From Bacteroidota bacterium (lineage in GTDB: Bacteria > Bacteroidota > Bacteroidia > Bacteroidales > Dysgonomonadaceae): a stretch of DNA of 64,000 bases. Positions within the stretch are counted from its first letter, which is position 1; each line of letters starts with the position of its first letter. The notes under the pieces were generated by a model that did not search any database, was not told the DNA's origin, and saw only the letters and a program-made list of their open reading frames with translations. Below are positions 9,238 through 17,847 of the stretch, piece after piece. Where the stretch lies: assembly GCA_023399295.1 (NCBI GenBank), contig JAEWQF010000070.1, forward strand, positions 1 through 64,000, written 5' to 3'. A program made the translations under genes and the position numbers.

Positions 9238-9264
9238 TGTCATCATTGAAAAAATGTATCTTTG
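9234..9264 (+). promoter_or_regulatory. Promoter for pfkA
   Basis: TTTG (9234-9237), a 19-bp spacer, then TATCTTTG (9257-9264): an exact Bacteroidetes -33/-7 pair. It is fused to the preceding terminator and gives a leader of about 60 nt to the ATG at 9330. Confidence 0.75.
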
Positions 9265-9329
9265 CGGCTTATTGATTGGAGGGTTATCACACAGGTAACC
9301 TGCTATCTTACTCACAAGGAAAAAACAGT

Positions 9330-10313
9330 ATGGAATCAAATATCAAAAGCGTTGGCGTACTCACTTCCGGCGGCGATGCCCCGGGCATGAACGCCGCCAT
9401 TCGCGCGGTAACACGTGCTGGCATATCGAATGGCATGCGTGTCTTCGGCATCTACAGGGGGTACAAGGGATTGATCTCGGACGAGATCACAGAATTCAAG
9501 ACCAACAGTGTCAGCAACATCATCCAGCAGGGCGGCACCATCCTGAAAACAGCCCGTTCAGTCGAATTCATGACCGAAGAGGGACGTAAGATCGCTTACG
9601 AGAACATGCAGAAGCATGGCATTGATGCGTTGGTGGTAATTGGTGGTGATGGCTCACTCACCGGTGCCAGCATATTCGCCAACGAGTTCAACATCCCGGT
9701 GGTGGGTCTTCCCGGCACCATCGACAACGACCTGAACGGTACCGATACCACCATCGGATATGACACCGCACTCAATACCATCATGGAGTCGATGGACAAG
9801 ATACGTGATACGGCGACCTCGCACGAACGACTTTTTTTCGTGGAGGTGATGGGTCGTAACTGTGGTTTTCTGGCGCTCAACAGTGCCATTGCCTCGGGTG
9901 CCGAGGCGGCCATCATCCCGGAGATCAGCATCGAGAAAGACCAGTTGGCCGAGCTTATTGAGCAGGGCTTTCGCAAATCGAAGAGCAGCAGCATGGTGCT
10001 TGTCACCGAGAGTGAGGTGACTGGTGGTGCCATGAAGCTGGCTGAGCGCGTGAAGAAAGAGTATCCGCAGTACGATGTGCGTGTCTCCATCCTGGGGCAC
10101 CTGCAACGGGGTGGATCACCCACGGCACAGGACCGCATCCTGGCCAGCCGCATGGGCATTGCAGCCATTCAGGCACTCCTGGAGCACCAACGCAACGTGA
10201 TGATAGGCATCCGGGAGAATGAGATTGACTATGTCCCCTTCAAGCGGGCCATCCGCAAGGAAAGGGAGATCAGTGAAGAGCTGCTGGAGGTGCTTCGCAT
10301 CTCTTCAATCTGA
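9330..10313 (+). CDS. pfkA: ATP-dependent 6-phosphofructokinase
   Basis: Commits fructose-6-phosphate to glycolysis. The 327-residue protein shows GVLTSGGDAPGMNAAIR, the ATP-type VIGGDGSLTGA (Gly rather than the Asp of pyrophosphate-dependent enzymes), PGTIDNDLNGTDTTIGYDTA and EVMGRNCGFLAL, with RGGSPTAQDR later. ATG at 9330 matches the family start; upstream in-frame codons lie inside the promoter and leader. It is monocistronic by context: its own promoter precedes it and a new -7 box follows before mce. Confidence 0.96.
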   Translation: MESNIKSVGVLTSGGDAPGMNAAIRAVTRAGISNGMRVFGIYRGYKGLISDEITEFKTNSVSNIIQQGGTILKTARSVEFMTEEGRKIAYENMQKHGIDALVVIGGDGSLTGASIFANEFNIPVVGLPGTIDNDLNGTDTTIGYDTALNTIMESMDKIRDTATSHERLFFVEVMGRNCGFLALNSAIASGAEAAIIPEISIEKDQLAELIEQGFRKSKSSSMVLVTESEVTGGAMKLAERVKKEYPQYDVRVSILGHLQRGGSPTAQDRILASRMGIAAIQALLEHQRNVMIGIRENEIDYVPFKRAIRKEREISEELLEVLRISSI

Positions 10314-10380
10314 CAGGCATGTTGCCACAGGATGGTGAAATTATTATTGTTGTTTAACAAATTTTCAGGATTGAAAAGGG

Positions 10381-10388
10381 TACTTTTG
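10381..10388 (+). promoter_or_regulatory. -7 box for the mce-mmd operon
   Basis: TACTTTTG, an exact TAnnTTTG match, lies 36 bp before the mce ATG at 10424. No good -33 element was found. Confidence 0.5.
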
Positions 10389-10423
10389 TAGCTTATTGCG
10401 GAATTAATCAATTATTTAAATAT

Positions 10424-10831
10424 ATGGAAATAACACACATTGAACACATCGGCATCGCGGTGAAAAGCATCGAGGAACAACTACCCTACTACGAAGAGGT
10501 GCTCGGCCTGAAATGCTACAACATTGAGACAGTGGAAGATCAAAAGGTGAAAACAGCCTTTTTCAAGGTTGGCCAGACAAAGATAGAATTGTTGGAGCCT
10601 ACCAGTGAAGAGAGCACCATCGCCAAGTTCATTGAAAAAAAGGGAGAGGGAATCCACCACATTGCCTATGCGACAAAGAACCTGGGGGACTCTTTGAAGG
10701 AGATGGAATCGAAAGGGGTGCGCCTCATTGACCAACAACCGCGTGGTGGTGCCGAAGGACTCAACATTGCCTTCCTGCATCCCAAATCGACCGGCAGCGT
10801 GCTGACCGAGCTCTGTGAGCATCCTGAATGA
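10424..10831 (+). CDS. mce: Methylmalonyl-CoA epimerase
   Basis: Interconverts (S)- and (R)-methylmalonyl-CoA in the succinate-propionate pathway. It is a 135-residue VOC (glyoxalase-fold) protein whose metal ligands fall where expected: His8 in EHIGIAV, Gln in VGQTKIELLEP, His in GIHHIAYA and Glu in VLTELCE. It is the first gene of a cluster ending in sodium-pump subunits. Only 67 bp separate it from mmdA, so co-transcription is likely. Confidence 0.95.
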   Translation: MEITHIEHIGIAVKSIEEQLPYYEEVLGLKCYNIETVEDQKVKTAFFKVGQTKIELLEPTSEESTIAKFIEKKGEGIHHIAYATKNLGDSLKEMESKGVRLIDQQPRGGAEGLNIAFLHPKSTGSVLTELCEHPE

Positions 10832-10898
10832 CAACCAAACCGTTTTCAACTCCACAACTGCAACATCCAATTACACATCACATTATAACTACATTCAT

Positions 10899-12461
10899 AT
10901 GAGCAACCAACTCGAGAAAGTAAAAGAGCTGATCCAACTACGCGAGAAAGCACGCTTAGGGGGAGGTGAGAAGAGAATCGAATCACAACATCTCAAAGGC
11001 AAATATACTGCGCGCGAACGCATTGCCATGCTGCTGGATGAAGGCAGCTTTGAAGAGTTCGACATGTTCGTGGAACACCGCTGCTACAACTTCGGCATGG
11101 AAAAAACCAAATTCCTTGGCGATGGTGTGGTAACAGGTTACGGTACCATCGAAGGACGTCTGATCTACATTTTTGCACAGGATTTCACCGTCTCCGGTGG
11201 ATCTCTCTCAGAGATGCATGCACAGAAGATCTGCAAGGTGATGGACCAGGCAATGAAGATGGGTGCCCCACTGATTGGCATCAACGACTCGGGCGGTGCC
11301 CGCATCCAGGAGGGGGTGAATGCCCTGGCAGGCTATGCCGAGATCTTCCAGCGCAACATCCTCGCATCGGGGGTGGTTCCTCAGATCTCCGGCATTTTCG
11401 GGCCTTGTGCCGGCGGCTCGGTCTACTCACCGGCACTCACCGACTTCGTTATCATGAGCCAGGGAACCTCCTACATGTTCCTCACCGGCCCCAAGGTAGT
11501 GAAATCTGTCACCGGTGAAGATGTGACCCAGGAACAGCTGGGTGGTGCTTCGGTACACTCCTCCAAATCGGGCGTGTCACAGTTCCAGGTACAAACGGAA
11601 GAGGATGGCATGAAGTTGATCCGCAAGCTGCTTAGCTACATCCCCCAGAACAACCTGGAGGAGGCACCCCTCTACCCCAACGATGACCCCATCGATCGCC
11701 TGGAAGACGGATTGAACGACATCATCCCCGACAGCCCCAATAAACCCTACGACATGTACGAGGTGATTGGTGCGGTGATCGACAGCGGCGAGTTTCTGGA
11801 GGTGCATGCCGACTATGCCAAGAACATCATTGTTGGCTTTGCCCGCATGAACGGTCAATCGGTGGGCATCGTGGCCAACCAGCCCAAGTTCCTCGCCGGT
11901 GTGCTCGACATCAATGCCTCCCGCAAAGCGGCCCGTTTTGTGCGTTTTTGCGATGCCTTCAACATACCGCTGGTCACACTGGTCGACGTGCCCGGCTTCC
12001 TACCCGGAACCGGTCAGGAGTACGGCGGTGTGATCACACACGGTGCCAAGCTGCTTTACGCCTATGGGGAAGCCACCGTACCCAAGGTAACCGTCACCTT
12101 GCGCAAGTCCTATGGAGGAGCACATATCGTGATGAGTTGCAAACAGCTTCGCGGCGACATCAACTATGCCTGGCCTACTGCCGAGATTGCGGTCATGGGT
12201 GCCGATGGAGCCGTAGAAGTGCTCTACAGCAAGGAGATCAGCGCAGAAAAGGATCCGGAGAAGATGGCAGAACTGGTGAACGAAAAGAAGAAAGAATACA
12301 ACGACCTCTTCACCAACCCATACGTGGCAGCTCGTTACGGATACATCGACGATGTGATTGAACCGCGAAACACCCGTTTCAGGGTGATCCGTGCCCTGCA
12401 GCAGCTGCAGACAAAGAAACTGCAGAACCCGCCCAAGAAGCACGACAACTTACCACTTTAA
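10899..12461 (+). CDS. mmdA: Methylmalonyl-CoA decarboxylase alpha / acyl-CoA carboxyltransferase subunit
   Basis: Carboxyltransferase subunit that moves the carboxyl group of methylmalonyl-CoA onto biotin, yielding propionyl-CoA; with the biotin carrier and OadB-type subunits nearby it should drive Na+ export. The 520-residue length and the motifs ARERIAMLLDEGSFEE, INDSGGARIQEG, GPCAGGSVYSPAL and VDVPGFLPGTGQEYGG are those of the MmdA/PccB family. ATG at 10899 (MSNQLEKVKELI) fits the family start; the longer in-frame extension overlaps mce and was rejected. The stop TAA is adjacent to the next ATG. Confidence 0.95.
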   Translation: MSNQLEKVKELIQLREKARLGGGEKRIESQHLKGKYTARERIAMLLDEGSFEEFDMFVEHRCYNFGMEKTKFLGDGVVTGYGTIEGRLIYIFAQDFTVSGGSLSEMHAQKICKVMDQAMKMGAPLIGINDSGGARIQEGVNALAGYAEIFQRNILASGVVPQISGIFGPCAGGSVYSPALTDFVIMSQGTSYMFLTGPKVVKSVTGEDVTQEQLGGASVHSSKSGVSQFQVQTEEDGMKLIRKLLSYIPQNNLEEAPLYPNDDPIDRLEDGLNDIIPDSPNKPYDMYEVIGAVIDSGEFLEVHADYAKNIIVGFARMNGQSVGIVANQPKFLAGVLDINASRKAARFVRFCDAFNIPLVTLVDVPGFLPGTGQEYGGVITHGAKLLYAYGEATVPKVTVTLRKSYGGAHIVMSCKQLRGDINYAWPTAEIAVMGADGAVEVLYSKEISAEKDPEKMAELVNEKKKEYNDLFTNPYVAARYGYIDDVIEPRNTRFRVIRALQQLQTKKLQNPPKKHDNLPL

Positions 12462-13379
12462 ATGCAGCTGAATATGAGAGTTACCAAACGAATAATTTTT
12501 CTTCTTGCAACTGTGGCATTGCTCAGCGGCTGCTCCACCCAGGTGAAGAATCCGGAGTGGGTGATTAACGAGGTGATGGTGGTCAACGAGACAAGCTATG
12601 TGGATGATTTTGGGCAGCGACACGGTTGGATAGAGATCTACAACAATACAGCCAAGACGATGGACCTGGGAGGACGTTTCCTGACAAACGACCGCAACAA
12701 CCCGAAGAAGTACCCCATCCCGCGGGGTGATGTCCTCACCCGCATCAAACCGCATCAGCATGCACTCTTCTGGACCGACAACAATCCGTTCAACGGTACG
12801 TTTCACCTCAATTTCGAGTTGGATCCAAACAAAGAGAACTGGATTGGCCTCTATGAGAACGACGGCAAGAAACTGCTTGATGAGATTGTGATCCCTGGCG
12901 GAATGATGGCTGACCAGACCTACGGTTACGCGCAGGATGGCATCAAATATGATGCAGCGGGAAATACTTCCGGCATCAAACTGGAACGGGTGACCCCCAG
13001 CAGCAACAATGCCGTTCTGGAAGAGAATCCCAAAGTGGTCAGTCTGGAACAGGATGATCCACTGGGTGGTCTTCTGACTATTACTTCTATGCTGGTGGTT
13101 TTCTTTGGTCTGATTGCCCTATACTTCTTCTTCAAGCTCTCCGGCAACATTGCCAAGAGCATGACCCAAAAGAAGGTGGCACAGAGTGGTACCCTCTCCG
13201 CGGCGCGCAGTCACTCCCATCTCTCGGGTGAGGTACTGGCAGCCATCGCGGCAGCCATCCATGAGCTGAAGGAAGACCAGCATGACATCGAGTCGACCAT
13301 CCTCACCATCAACCAGGTGAAACGCAACTTCTCACCCTGGAGCACCAAACGTCAATCGTTGCGGGAACTACCCAGATAA
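12462..13379 (+). CDS. OadG-type sodium-pump gamma subunit fused to a lamin-tail domain
   Basis: A 305-residue protein that begins directly after the mmdA stop. It has a lipoprotein-like signal (LLSGC, Cys24), then a beta-rich segment of about residues 30-155 with WVINEVMVVN, GWIEIYNN and LGGRFLTND, as in lamin-tail (LTD) domains. One membrane helix follows near residues 208-230, then a basic/polar tail with AIAAAIHELKED, as in OadG-family gamma subunits. Family knowledge suggests it anchors or assembles the decarboxylase at the membrane; the role of the extracytoplasmic LTD part is unknown. If the Cys is lipidated, the LTD would face the periplasm, tethered at both ends. Confidence 0.8.
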   Translation: MQLNMRVTKRIIFLLATVALLSGCSTQVKNPEWVINEVMVVNETSYVDDFGQRHGWIEIYNNTAKTMDLGGRFLTNDRNNPKKYPIPRGDVLTRIKPHQHALFWTDNNPFNGTFHLNFELDPNKENWIGLYENDGKKLLDEIVIPGGMMADQTYGYAQDGIKYDAAGNTSGIKLERVTPSSNNAVLEENPKVVSLEQDDPLGGLLTITSMLVVFFGLIALYFFFKLSGNIAKSMTQKKVAQSGTLSAARSHSHLSGEVLAAIAAAIHELKEDQHDIESTILTINQVKRNFSPWSTKRQSLRELPR

Positions 13380-13408
13380 TCAGAAACAAAAAGAAACAGA
13401 TCAATCCT

Positions 13409-13849
13409 ATGAAAGAATTCAACTATACAATCAACGGCACCCCCTACAGAGTGGTGGTGAACAAATCGGACAGTGAGATGGTGGAGCTGGAGGTGAATGG
13501 CACTCCCTACACGGTGGAACTGGCACAAAAGAAGAAAAAAGCACTTGCAGGCGTGCAGCGCCCCAGTGCTGTAAACAGTCCCACTCCTCAGAGTGCCTCC
13601 ACGCCACTTGTCACCAGACCGAGCGGTGCTGCAGGCAAGAGCTCCATACAATCTCCATTGCCGGGGGTGATCCTGGATCTTCGTTGCAAGGTGGGTGACA
13701 CCGTGAAGAAGGGACAGACTCTGATGATCCTCGAAGCAATGAAGATGGAGAACAACATTCTGGCCAATACAAATGGCAAGATAACCGATATACTGGTACA
13801 AAAAGGTGATTCGGTGCTGGAAGGTGCGGATCTGGTAGTAATCGAATAA
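13409..13849 (+). CDS. Biotin carboxyl carrier subunit of the decarboxylase
   Basis: 146 residues: a short N-terminal domain, a Pro/Ser/Thr/Ala-rich linker of about residues 50-78, and a C-terminal biotinyl domain. The biotinylation motif EAMKMEN places the modified lysine at residue 112, and the family SPLPGVILDL start of the lipoyl/biotinyl fold is clear. It shuttles the carboxyl group from MmdA to the membrane beta subunit, where decarboxylation drives sodium export. It lies between the gamma-like and beta-subunit genes, as in other Bacteroidetes clusters. Usual symbol mmdC. Confidence 0.94.
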   Translation: MKEFNYTINGTPYRVVVNKSDSEMVELEVNGTPYTVELAQKKKKALAGVQRPSAVNSPTPQSASTPLVTRPSGAAGKSSIQSPLPGVILDLRCKVGDTVKKGQTLMILEAMKMENNILANTNGKITDILVQKGDSVLEGADLVVIE

Positions 13850-13861
13850 AAGCTTCTGCAA

Positions 13862-15022
13862 ATGATGAATACATTAATCTCATTATCAGACAACCTGCGC
13901 ACCTTCTGGAGCTATACCGGTTTCTACAACGCAGAACCGGGACATCTCATCATGATCCTGATCGGGCTTGTCTTTATCTACCTGGCCATCACCAAGGAGT
14001 ATGAACCGTTGCTGCTGATTCCCATCGGCTTCGGGATCCTTGTTGGAAACATCCCCTTCAACGAGGCGGCCAACCTACAGGTAGGCATCTACGAAGAGGG
14101 ATCGGTACTCAATATCCTCTACCAGGGGGTGGTGCAAGGGTGGTATCCACCCCTGATCTTCCTGGGTATCGGGGCCATGACCGACTTTTCGGCGTTGATT
14201 GCCAACCCGAAGCTGATCCTGATTGGTGCGGCGGCACAGTTCGGCATCTTTGGTGCCTACATCATTGCACTGCAGATGGGCTTCGCGCCCAATGAGGCAG
14301 GTGCCATCGGCATCATTGGCGGTGCTGACGGTCCCACGGCCATCTTCACCACTTCGAAACTGGCACCCCACCTGCTGGGAGCCGTGGCCATCTCGGCCTA
14401 CTCCTACATGGCCCTGGTGCCGGTAATCCAGCCCCCCTTCATGCGGCTGCTCACCACCAAGAAAGAACGGGTGATCAGAATGAGAACACCCCGTGTGGTC
14501 TCGCAGACCGAGAAGATCCTCTTCCCAATCATGGGTCTGCTACTCACCACCTTCCTGGTACCCTCCGGTCTGCCGCTGTTGGGGATGCTCTTCTTCGGTA
14601 ACCTGCTGAAAGAATCGGGTGTCACCCGTCGACTGGCAGAGACAGCCCGCGGGCCACTGATCGACACCATCACCATTCTGCTGGGTTTCACGGTGGGAGC
14701 CTCCACGCAAGCCACCACCTTCCTCCGCATGGAATCGGTCAAGGTGTTCGCCATCGGTGCCCTCTCCTTTGTAATCGCCACCTGCACGGGTATCCTGTTT
14801 GTGAAACTTTTGAATCTCTTCCTCTCTAAGGAGAAGAAGATCAACCCGTTAATCGGTAATTCCGGCGTTTCCGCAGTACCCGATTCGGCGCGGATTTCAC
14901 AAACAATAGGCCTGGAGTATGACCCGGCCAACTACCTGCTGATGCACGCCATGGGCCCCAACGTGGCCGGCGTGATCGGCTCGGCGGTGGCTGCCGGTAT
15001 CCTGCTGGGATTCCTCTACTGA
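13862..15022 (+). CDS. Sodium-pumping decarboxylase beta subunit (first copy)
   Basis: Integral membrane subunit that decarboxylates carboxybiotin and exports Na+. The 386-residue hydrophobic protein has many membrane segments and the conserved IIGGADGPTAIF loop, whose Asp (residue 156) corresponds to the essential Asp of Klebsiella OadB. ISAYSYMALVPVIQPPFMRLLT and the C-terminal GPNVAGVIGSAVAAG are also family signatures. ATG at 13862 or the next codon can serve as start. A second paralogue follows after 24 bp, which is unusual. Confidence 0.93.
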   Translation: MMNTLISLSDNLRTFWSYTGFYNAEPGHLIMILIGLVFIYLAITKEYEPLLLIPIGFGILVGNIPFNEAANLQVGIYEEGSVLNILYQGVVQGWYPPLIFLGIGAMTDFSALIANPKLILIGAAAQFGIFGAYIIALQMGFAPNEAGAIGIIGGADGPTAIFTTSKLAPHLLGAVAISAYSYMALVPVIQPPFMRLLTTKKERVIRMRTPRVVSQTEKILFPIMGLLLTTFLVPSGLPLLGMLFFGNLLKESGVTRRLAETARGPLIDTITILLGFTVGASTQATTFLRMESVKVFAIGALSFVIATCTGILFVKLLNLFLSKEKKINPLIGNSGVSAVPDSARISQTIGLEYDPANYLLMHAMGPNVAGVIGSAVAAGILLGFLY

Positions 15023-15046
15023 TAGGGCAACGAAACTGTTACAGCA

Positions 15047-16198
15047 ATGGGATTGGAGCAGTTGTTGCCTGCCATTGCAGGCTTGACTTGGCAACATTTG
15101 GTCATGATAGGTGTAGGAGCACTCCTCATCTATCTGGCCATTGCCAAAAATTATGAACCGACACTTTTGCTGCCGATGGGGTTCGGCGCCATCCTGGTGA
15201 ACATCCCCCTCTCTTCGGCCCTCACTCAGATTGATCCCGCCACGGGTGAAGCGGTAGAAGGCGTGCTCAATGTCTTCTTTCAGGCGGGTATCGCCACCGA
15301 GATCTTCCCCCTGTTGATCTTCATCGCCATCGGGGCGATGATCGATTTCTCTCCCCTCTTTCGAAACCCCTCCTTGTTGTTGTTCGGAGCTGCCGCACAG
15401 TTCGGCATCTTCCTCACCATGCTTTTTGCAACCATGCTGGGCTACGACCTGCGCGAAGCTGCCTCCATCGGTATCATCGGTGCAGCCGATGGACCCACTT
15501 CCATCGTGGTGGCCTCCCGTTTTGCTCCCAGCTTGCTGGGTCCGATCTCGGTGGCAGCCTATTCCTACATGGCGCTGGTACCCATCATCCAGCCGCCGGT
15601 GATCCGGCTGCTCACATCGAAGAGAGAACGGCTGATCCGGATGGGCAATACCACCAACAAACAGATCTCCAAAAAGACGCTGATCCTGTTCCCCATTGTG
15701 GTCACCATCGTGGCAGGCATCATTGCACCCTCCTCACTTTCGCTCATCGGCTTCCTGATGTTTGGCAACCTGGTGCGGGAATGTGGCGTGCTCAACAAGC
15801 TCTCCCTCTCGGCACAAAACGAGCTGGCCAGCCTGGTGACACTGCTGCTGGGCATCACCATTGCCAGCACCATGACGGCAGAACGTTTTATCCGGTTGGA
15901 CACCCTGTTCATCATCGCCTTGGGACTATTCGCCTTTGTGTTCGACACCTTTGGCGGTGTGATCTTTGCCAAGTTTCTGAATCTCTTCCGCAAGGAGGGT
16001 AACAAACTGAATCCGATGATCGGTGCCTGCGGCATCTCCGCCTTCCCCATGTCGGCAAGGGTGATTCACCAGATGGGCCAGAAGGAGGATCCTTTCAATT
16101 ACCTGCTGATGCCGGCCATCAGCGCCAACGTCGGTGGACAGATCGGTTCGGTGGTGGCAGGAGGTATCATCCTGACACTCATTCCACTGTTCGCCTAA
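15047..16198 (+). CDS. Sodium-pumping decarboxylase beta subunit (second copy)
   Basis: 383-residue paralogue of the preceding gene. It keeps the functional loop as IIGAADGPTSIV (Asp at residue 148), followed by VAAYSYMALVPIIQPPVIRLLT and ending with ANVGGQIGSVVAGG. The two copies align over their full length but differ clearly, so this is not a recent identical duplication. The N-terminus differs (MGLEQLLPAIAGLTWQ) and an insert near residue 62 (TQIDPATGEAVEG) is absent from copy one. A separate small gamma-like subunit follows 6-12 bp downstream, suggesting copy two pairs with it. Whether both copies share one MmdA and biotin carrier is unknown. Confidence 0.92.
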   Translation: MGLEQLLPAIAGLTWQHLVMIGVGALLIYLAIAKNYEPTLLLPMGFGAILVNIPLSSALTQIDPATGEAVEGVLNVFFQAGIATEIFPLLIFIAIGAMIDFSPLFRNPSLLLFGAAAQFGIFLTMLFATMLGYDLREAASIGIIGAADGPTSIVVASRFAPSLLGPISVAAYSYMALVPIIQPPVIRLLTSKRERLIRMGNTTNKQISKKTLILFPIVVTIVAGIIAPSSLSLIGFLMFGNLVRECGVLNKLSLSAQNELASLVTLLLGITIASTMTAERFIRLDTLFIIALGLFAFVFDTFGGVIFAKFLNLFRKEGNKLNPMIGACGISAFPMSARVIHQMGQKEDPFNYLLMPAISANVGGQIGSVVAGGIILTLIPLFA

Positions 16199-16210
16199 AA
16201 AGTAGTGACG

Positions 16211-16390
16211 ATGACACCCATAGTTGAAAAAGCATTGTTGATTGCAGCCATCGGGATGACGGGGATCTTTCTCTTCATGGCGCTTTTCTACCTACTGATA
16301 CTGTTGCTTGACCGGTTGATGCCTTTCCGCGAAGAGAAACAGCAGGAGGAGTTCATCGAGGAGTCAAATAGGGACGAAGAGGATAACTAG
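16211..16390 (+). CDS. Small OadG-like gamma subunit
   Basis: 59 residues from ATG at 16211; a GTG at 16205 would add two. There is one membrane helix of about residues 8-33 (LLIAAIGMTGIFLFMALFYL), then a basic-acidic tail rich in Glu. Length and layout match minimal gamma/delta subunits of Na+-translocating decarboxylases. It directly follows the second beta-subunit gene. It is a second gamma-like protein in this operon, besides the lamin-tail fusion. The stop lies 6 bp from the end of the convergent nadK gene. Confidence 0.7.
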   Translation: MTPIVEKALLIAAIGMTGIFLFMALFYLLILLLDRLMPFREEKQQEEFIEESNRDEEDN

Positions 16391-16396
16391 AGAGCT

Positions 16397-17290
16397 TCAG
16401 TGCTGTTTCCTCACATCCGCACCCCACATCAGCTTGTCGCGCAGTGTCTCGTAGAAAGTGTGTCCGGTACGCTTCACCACCCGAAGGGTATGGTCTGCCT
16501 TGCGTACCTGGATGCTCACTGTCTCTTCCAGCACGCGCGACTGGCCGTCGACCGACACCAGGTACATGTGGCTGCGGCTTTCCACCTTCAGTGAGATCAG
16601 GCTGCTGTCGTCAACCACCAGCGAGCGGGAGGTGAGGTTGTGCGGAGCAATGGCCGAGAGGATCATGCTGGGTGTGGTGGGTGCAAGGATGGAACCACCG
16701 ATGCTGAGCGAATAAGCGGTAGAACCAGAGGGGGTTGCAACCACCAGTCCGTCAGCCTGGTAGGAAGTGAGGTAATCGTTGTTGATGTAGGCATGGATGG
16801 AGAGCATCGATGCGGTATCCTGTTTCAGGATCGCCACCTCGTTGAGCGCATGGGTATTGAAAGAATCGGGAGGGAAAGTCTCGTCGGTTGTCAGCTTGAG
16901 TAGCGAGCGTTCCTCCACCTTGTAGTCGTTGCGCAATACCTCCTCCAGTGTTTCATCCAGATCCGAATAATTGATGGCTGCAAGAAAACCGAGTCGTCCG
17001 GTATTGATCCCCAGTATCGGGATCCCGCTATTGCCCACAGTCGCGGCCGTACGCAGAAAGGTACCATCTCCCCCCACGCTCAATACCATGTCGACAAGTG
17101 GCAACGACTCCACCAGTTCACAGAATGGCCCAATCCTGTTTTGGATATGTCCCGGCAAGGTGTGAAAGAAGCTTTCCGGCAGATAGAGTTCCCCCCCACT
17201 CCGTATGATGGCGAGACAGACCCCTGCGATCTGTTCTTCTGCTCTGGCTGTCCGATCGGGAAACATACTGCCAAATAAGGCCAACTTCAT
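16397..17290 (-). CDS. nadK: NAD kinase
   Basis: Phosphorylates NAD to NADP in the cytoplasm. The 297-residue protein has the diagnostic SVGGDGTFLRTA (about residue 72), GINTGRLGFLA (about 94), the NEVAI segment and ATPSGSTAYSLSIGG (about 186). It is transcribed after a short ACT-like gene with a 26-bp gap, so the two form an operon. Its 3' end converges on the sodium-pump operon. Confidence 0.96.
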   Translation of the reverse strand: MKLALFGSMFPDRTARAEEQIAGVCLAIIRSGGELYLPESFFHTLPGHIQNRIGPFCELVESLPLVDMVLSVGGDGTFLRTAATVGNSGIPILGINTGRLGFLAAINYSDLDETLEEVLRNDYKVEERSLLKLTTDETFPPDSFNTHALNEVAILKQDTASMLSIHAYINNDYLTSYQADGLVVATPSGSTAYSLSIGGSILAPTTPSMILSAIAPHNLTSRSLVVDDSSLISLKVESRSHMYLVSVDGQSRVLEETVSIQVRKADHTLRVVKRTGHTFYETLRDKLMWGADVRKQH

Positions 17291-17316
17291 CTTCTGATCT
17301 CTTTAGGGTGAAACAA

Positions 17317-17694
17317 TTACATCTCCAGGTAATACATCAGTTCATCGAGCCGCTCGCGTTGCTTGTCGGTCACTTCACCTTCGCGCATGAAATGATAAAC
17401 GACCCGGTAGTTAAATCGTTCGAAACTCCGCAATACAGCGGTTGGATCGTCCAAATCGAGCTTCAGTGAAACCAACAGGTCGGATCCTCCTGAGAGAGGC
17501 ACGACCGATAGTGCCATGACATGGGCATTGTTGCTCTCCACAATCCGGGCAATCTCGGTGAGGGTATAGTCCCTTAATGCCACCTCCAGTATGATCAGAG
17601 AATTTTCTGATTCCGAGAGTTCAGCGAACTCTTCGGGGCTAAGAGGAGTAGTGAACCATTCCACCTGATTTTTGATAATTTCTTTCTCCGACAT
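17317..17694 (-). CDS. Short ACT-like protein, probably a CBS-less form of the nadK-linked CBS protein
   Basis: 125 residues. The part from about residue 34 (LIILEVALRDYTLTEIARIV ... ERFNYRVVYHFMREG) resembles the C-terminal ACT-like half of a roughly 220-residue CBS-domain protein encoded beside nadK and pdxJ in Bacteroides (from memory). The two CBS repeats expected before it are absent: a stop codon lies 13-15 bp upstream of ATG 17694 in the same frame, and the divergent pdxJ promoter lies just beyond. Function is unknown; a ligand-sensing role is only inference. Confidence 0.7.
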   Translation of the reverse strand: MSEKEIIKNQVEWFTTPLSPEEFAELSESENSLIILEVALRDYTLTEIARIVESNNAHVMALSVVPLSGGSDLLVSLKLDLDDPTAVLRSFERFNYRVVYHFMREGEVTDKQRERLDELMYYLEM

Positions 17695-17717
17695 TGCGAA
17701 AAACGGTTATTTCGTAT

Positions 17718-17725
17718 TACTTTTG
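17718..17725 (+). promoter_or_regulatory. -7 box for pdxJ
   Basis: TACTTTTG matches TAnnTTTG exactly and would give a pdxJ leader of about 115 nt. On the other strand CATCTTTG (plus 17737-17744), one mismatch from consensus, could serve the nadK operon. Confidence 0.4.
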
Positions 17726-17847
17726 TATCCCTTCTGCAAAGATGGTAATTTTTTGCCTAACTGATCTCCCGTGCGTTTTTTTTATTATTTATTTGCCAAA
17801 AAAAACAAGCTGGTTTCAGAATGATGCAGTGAAGAGTGTAAATAAGT

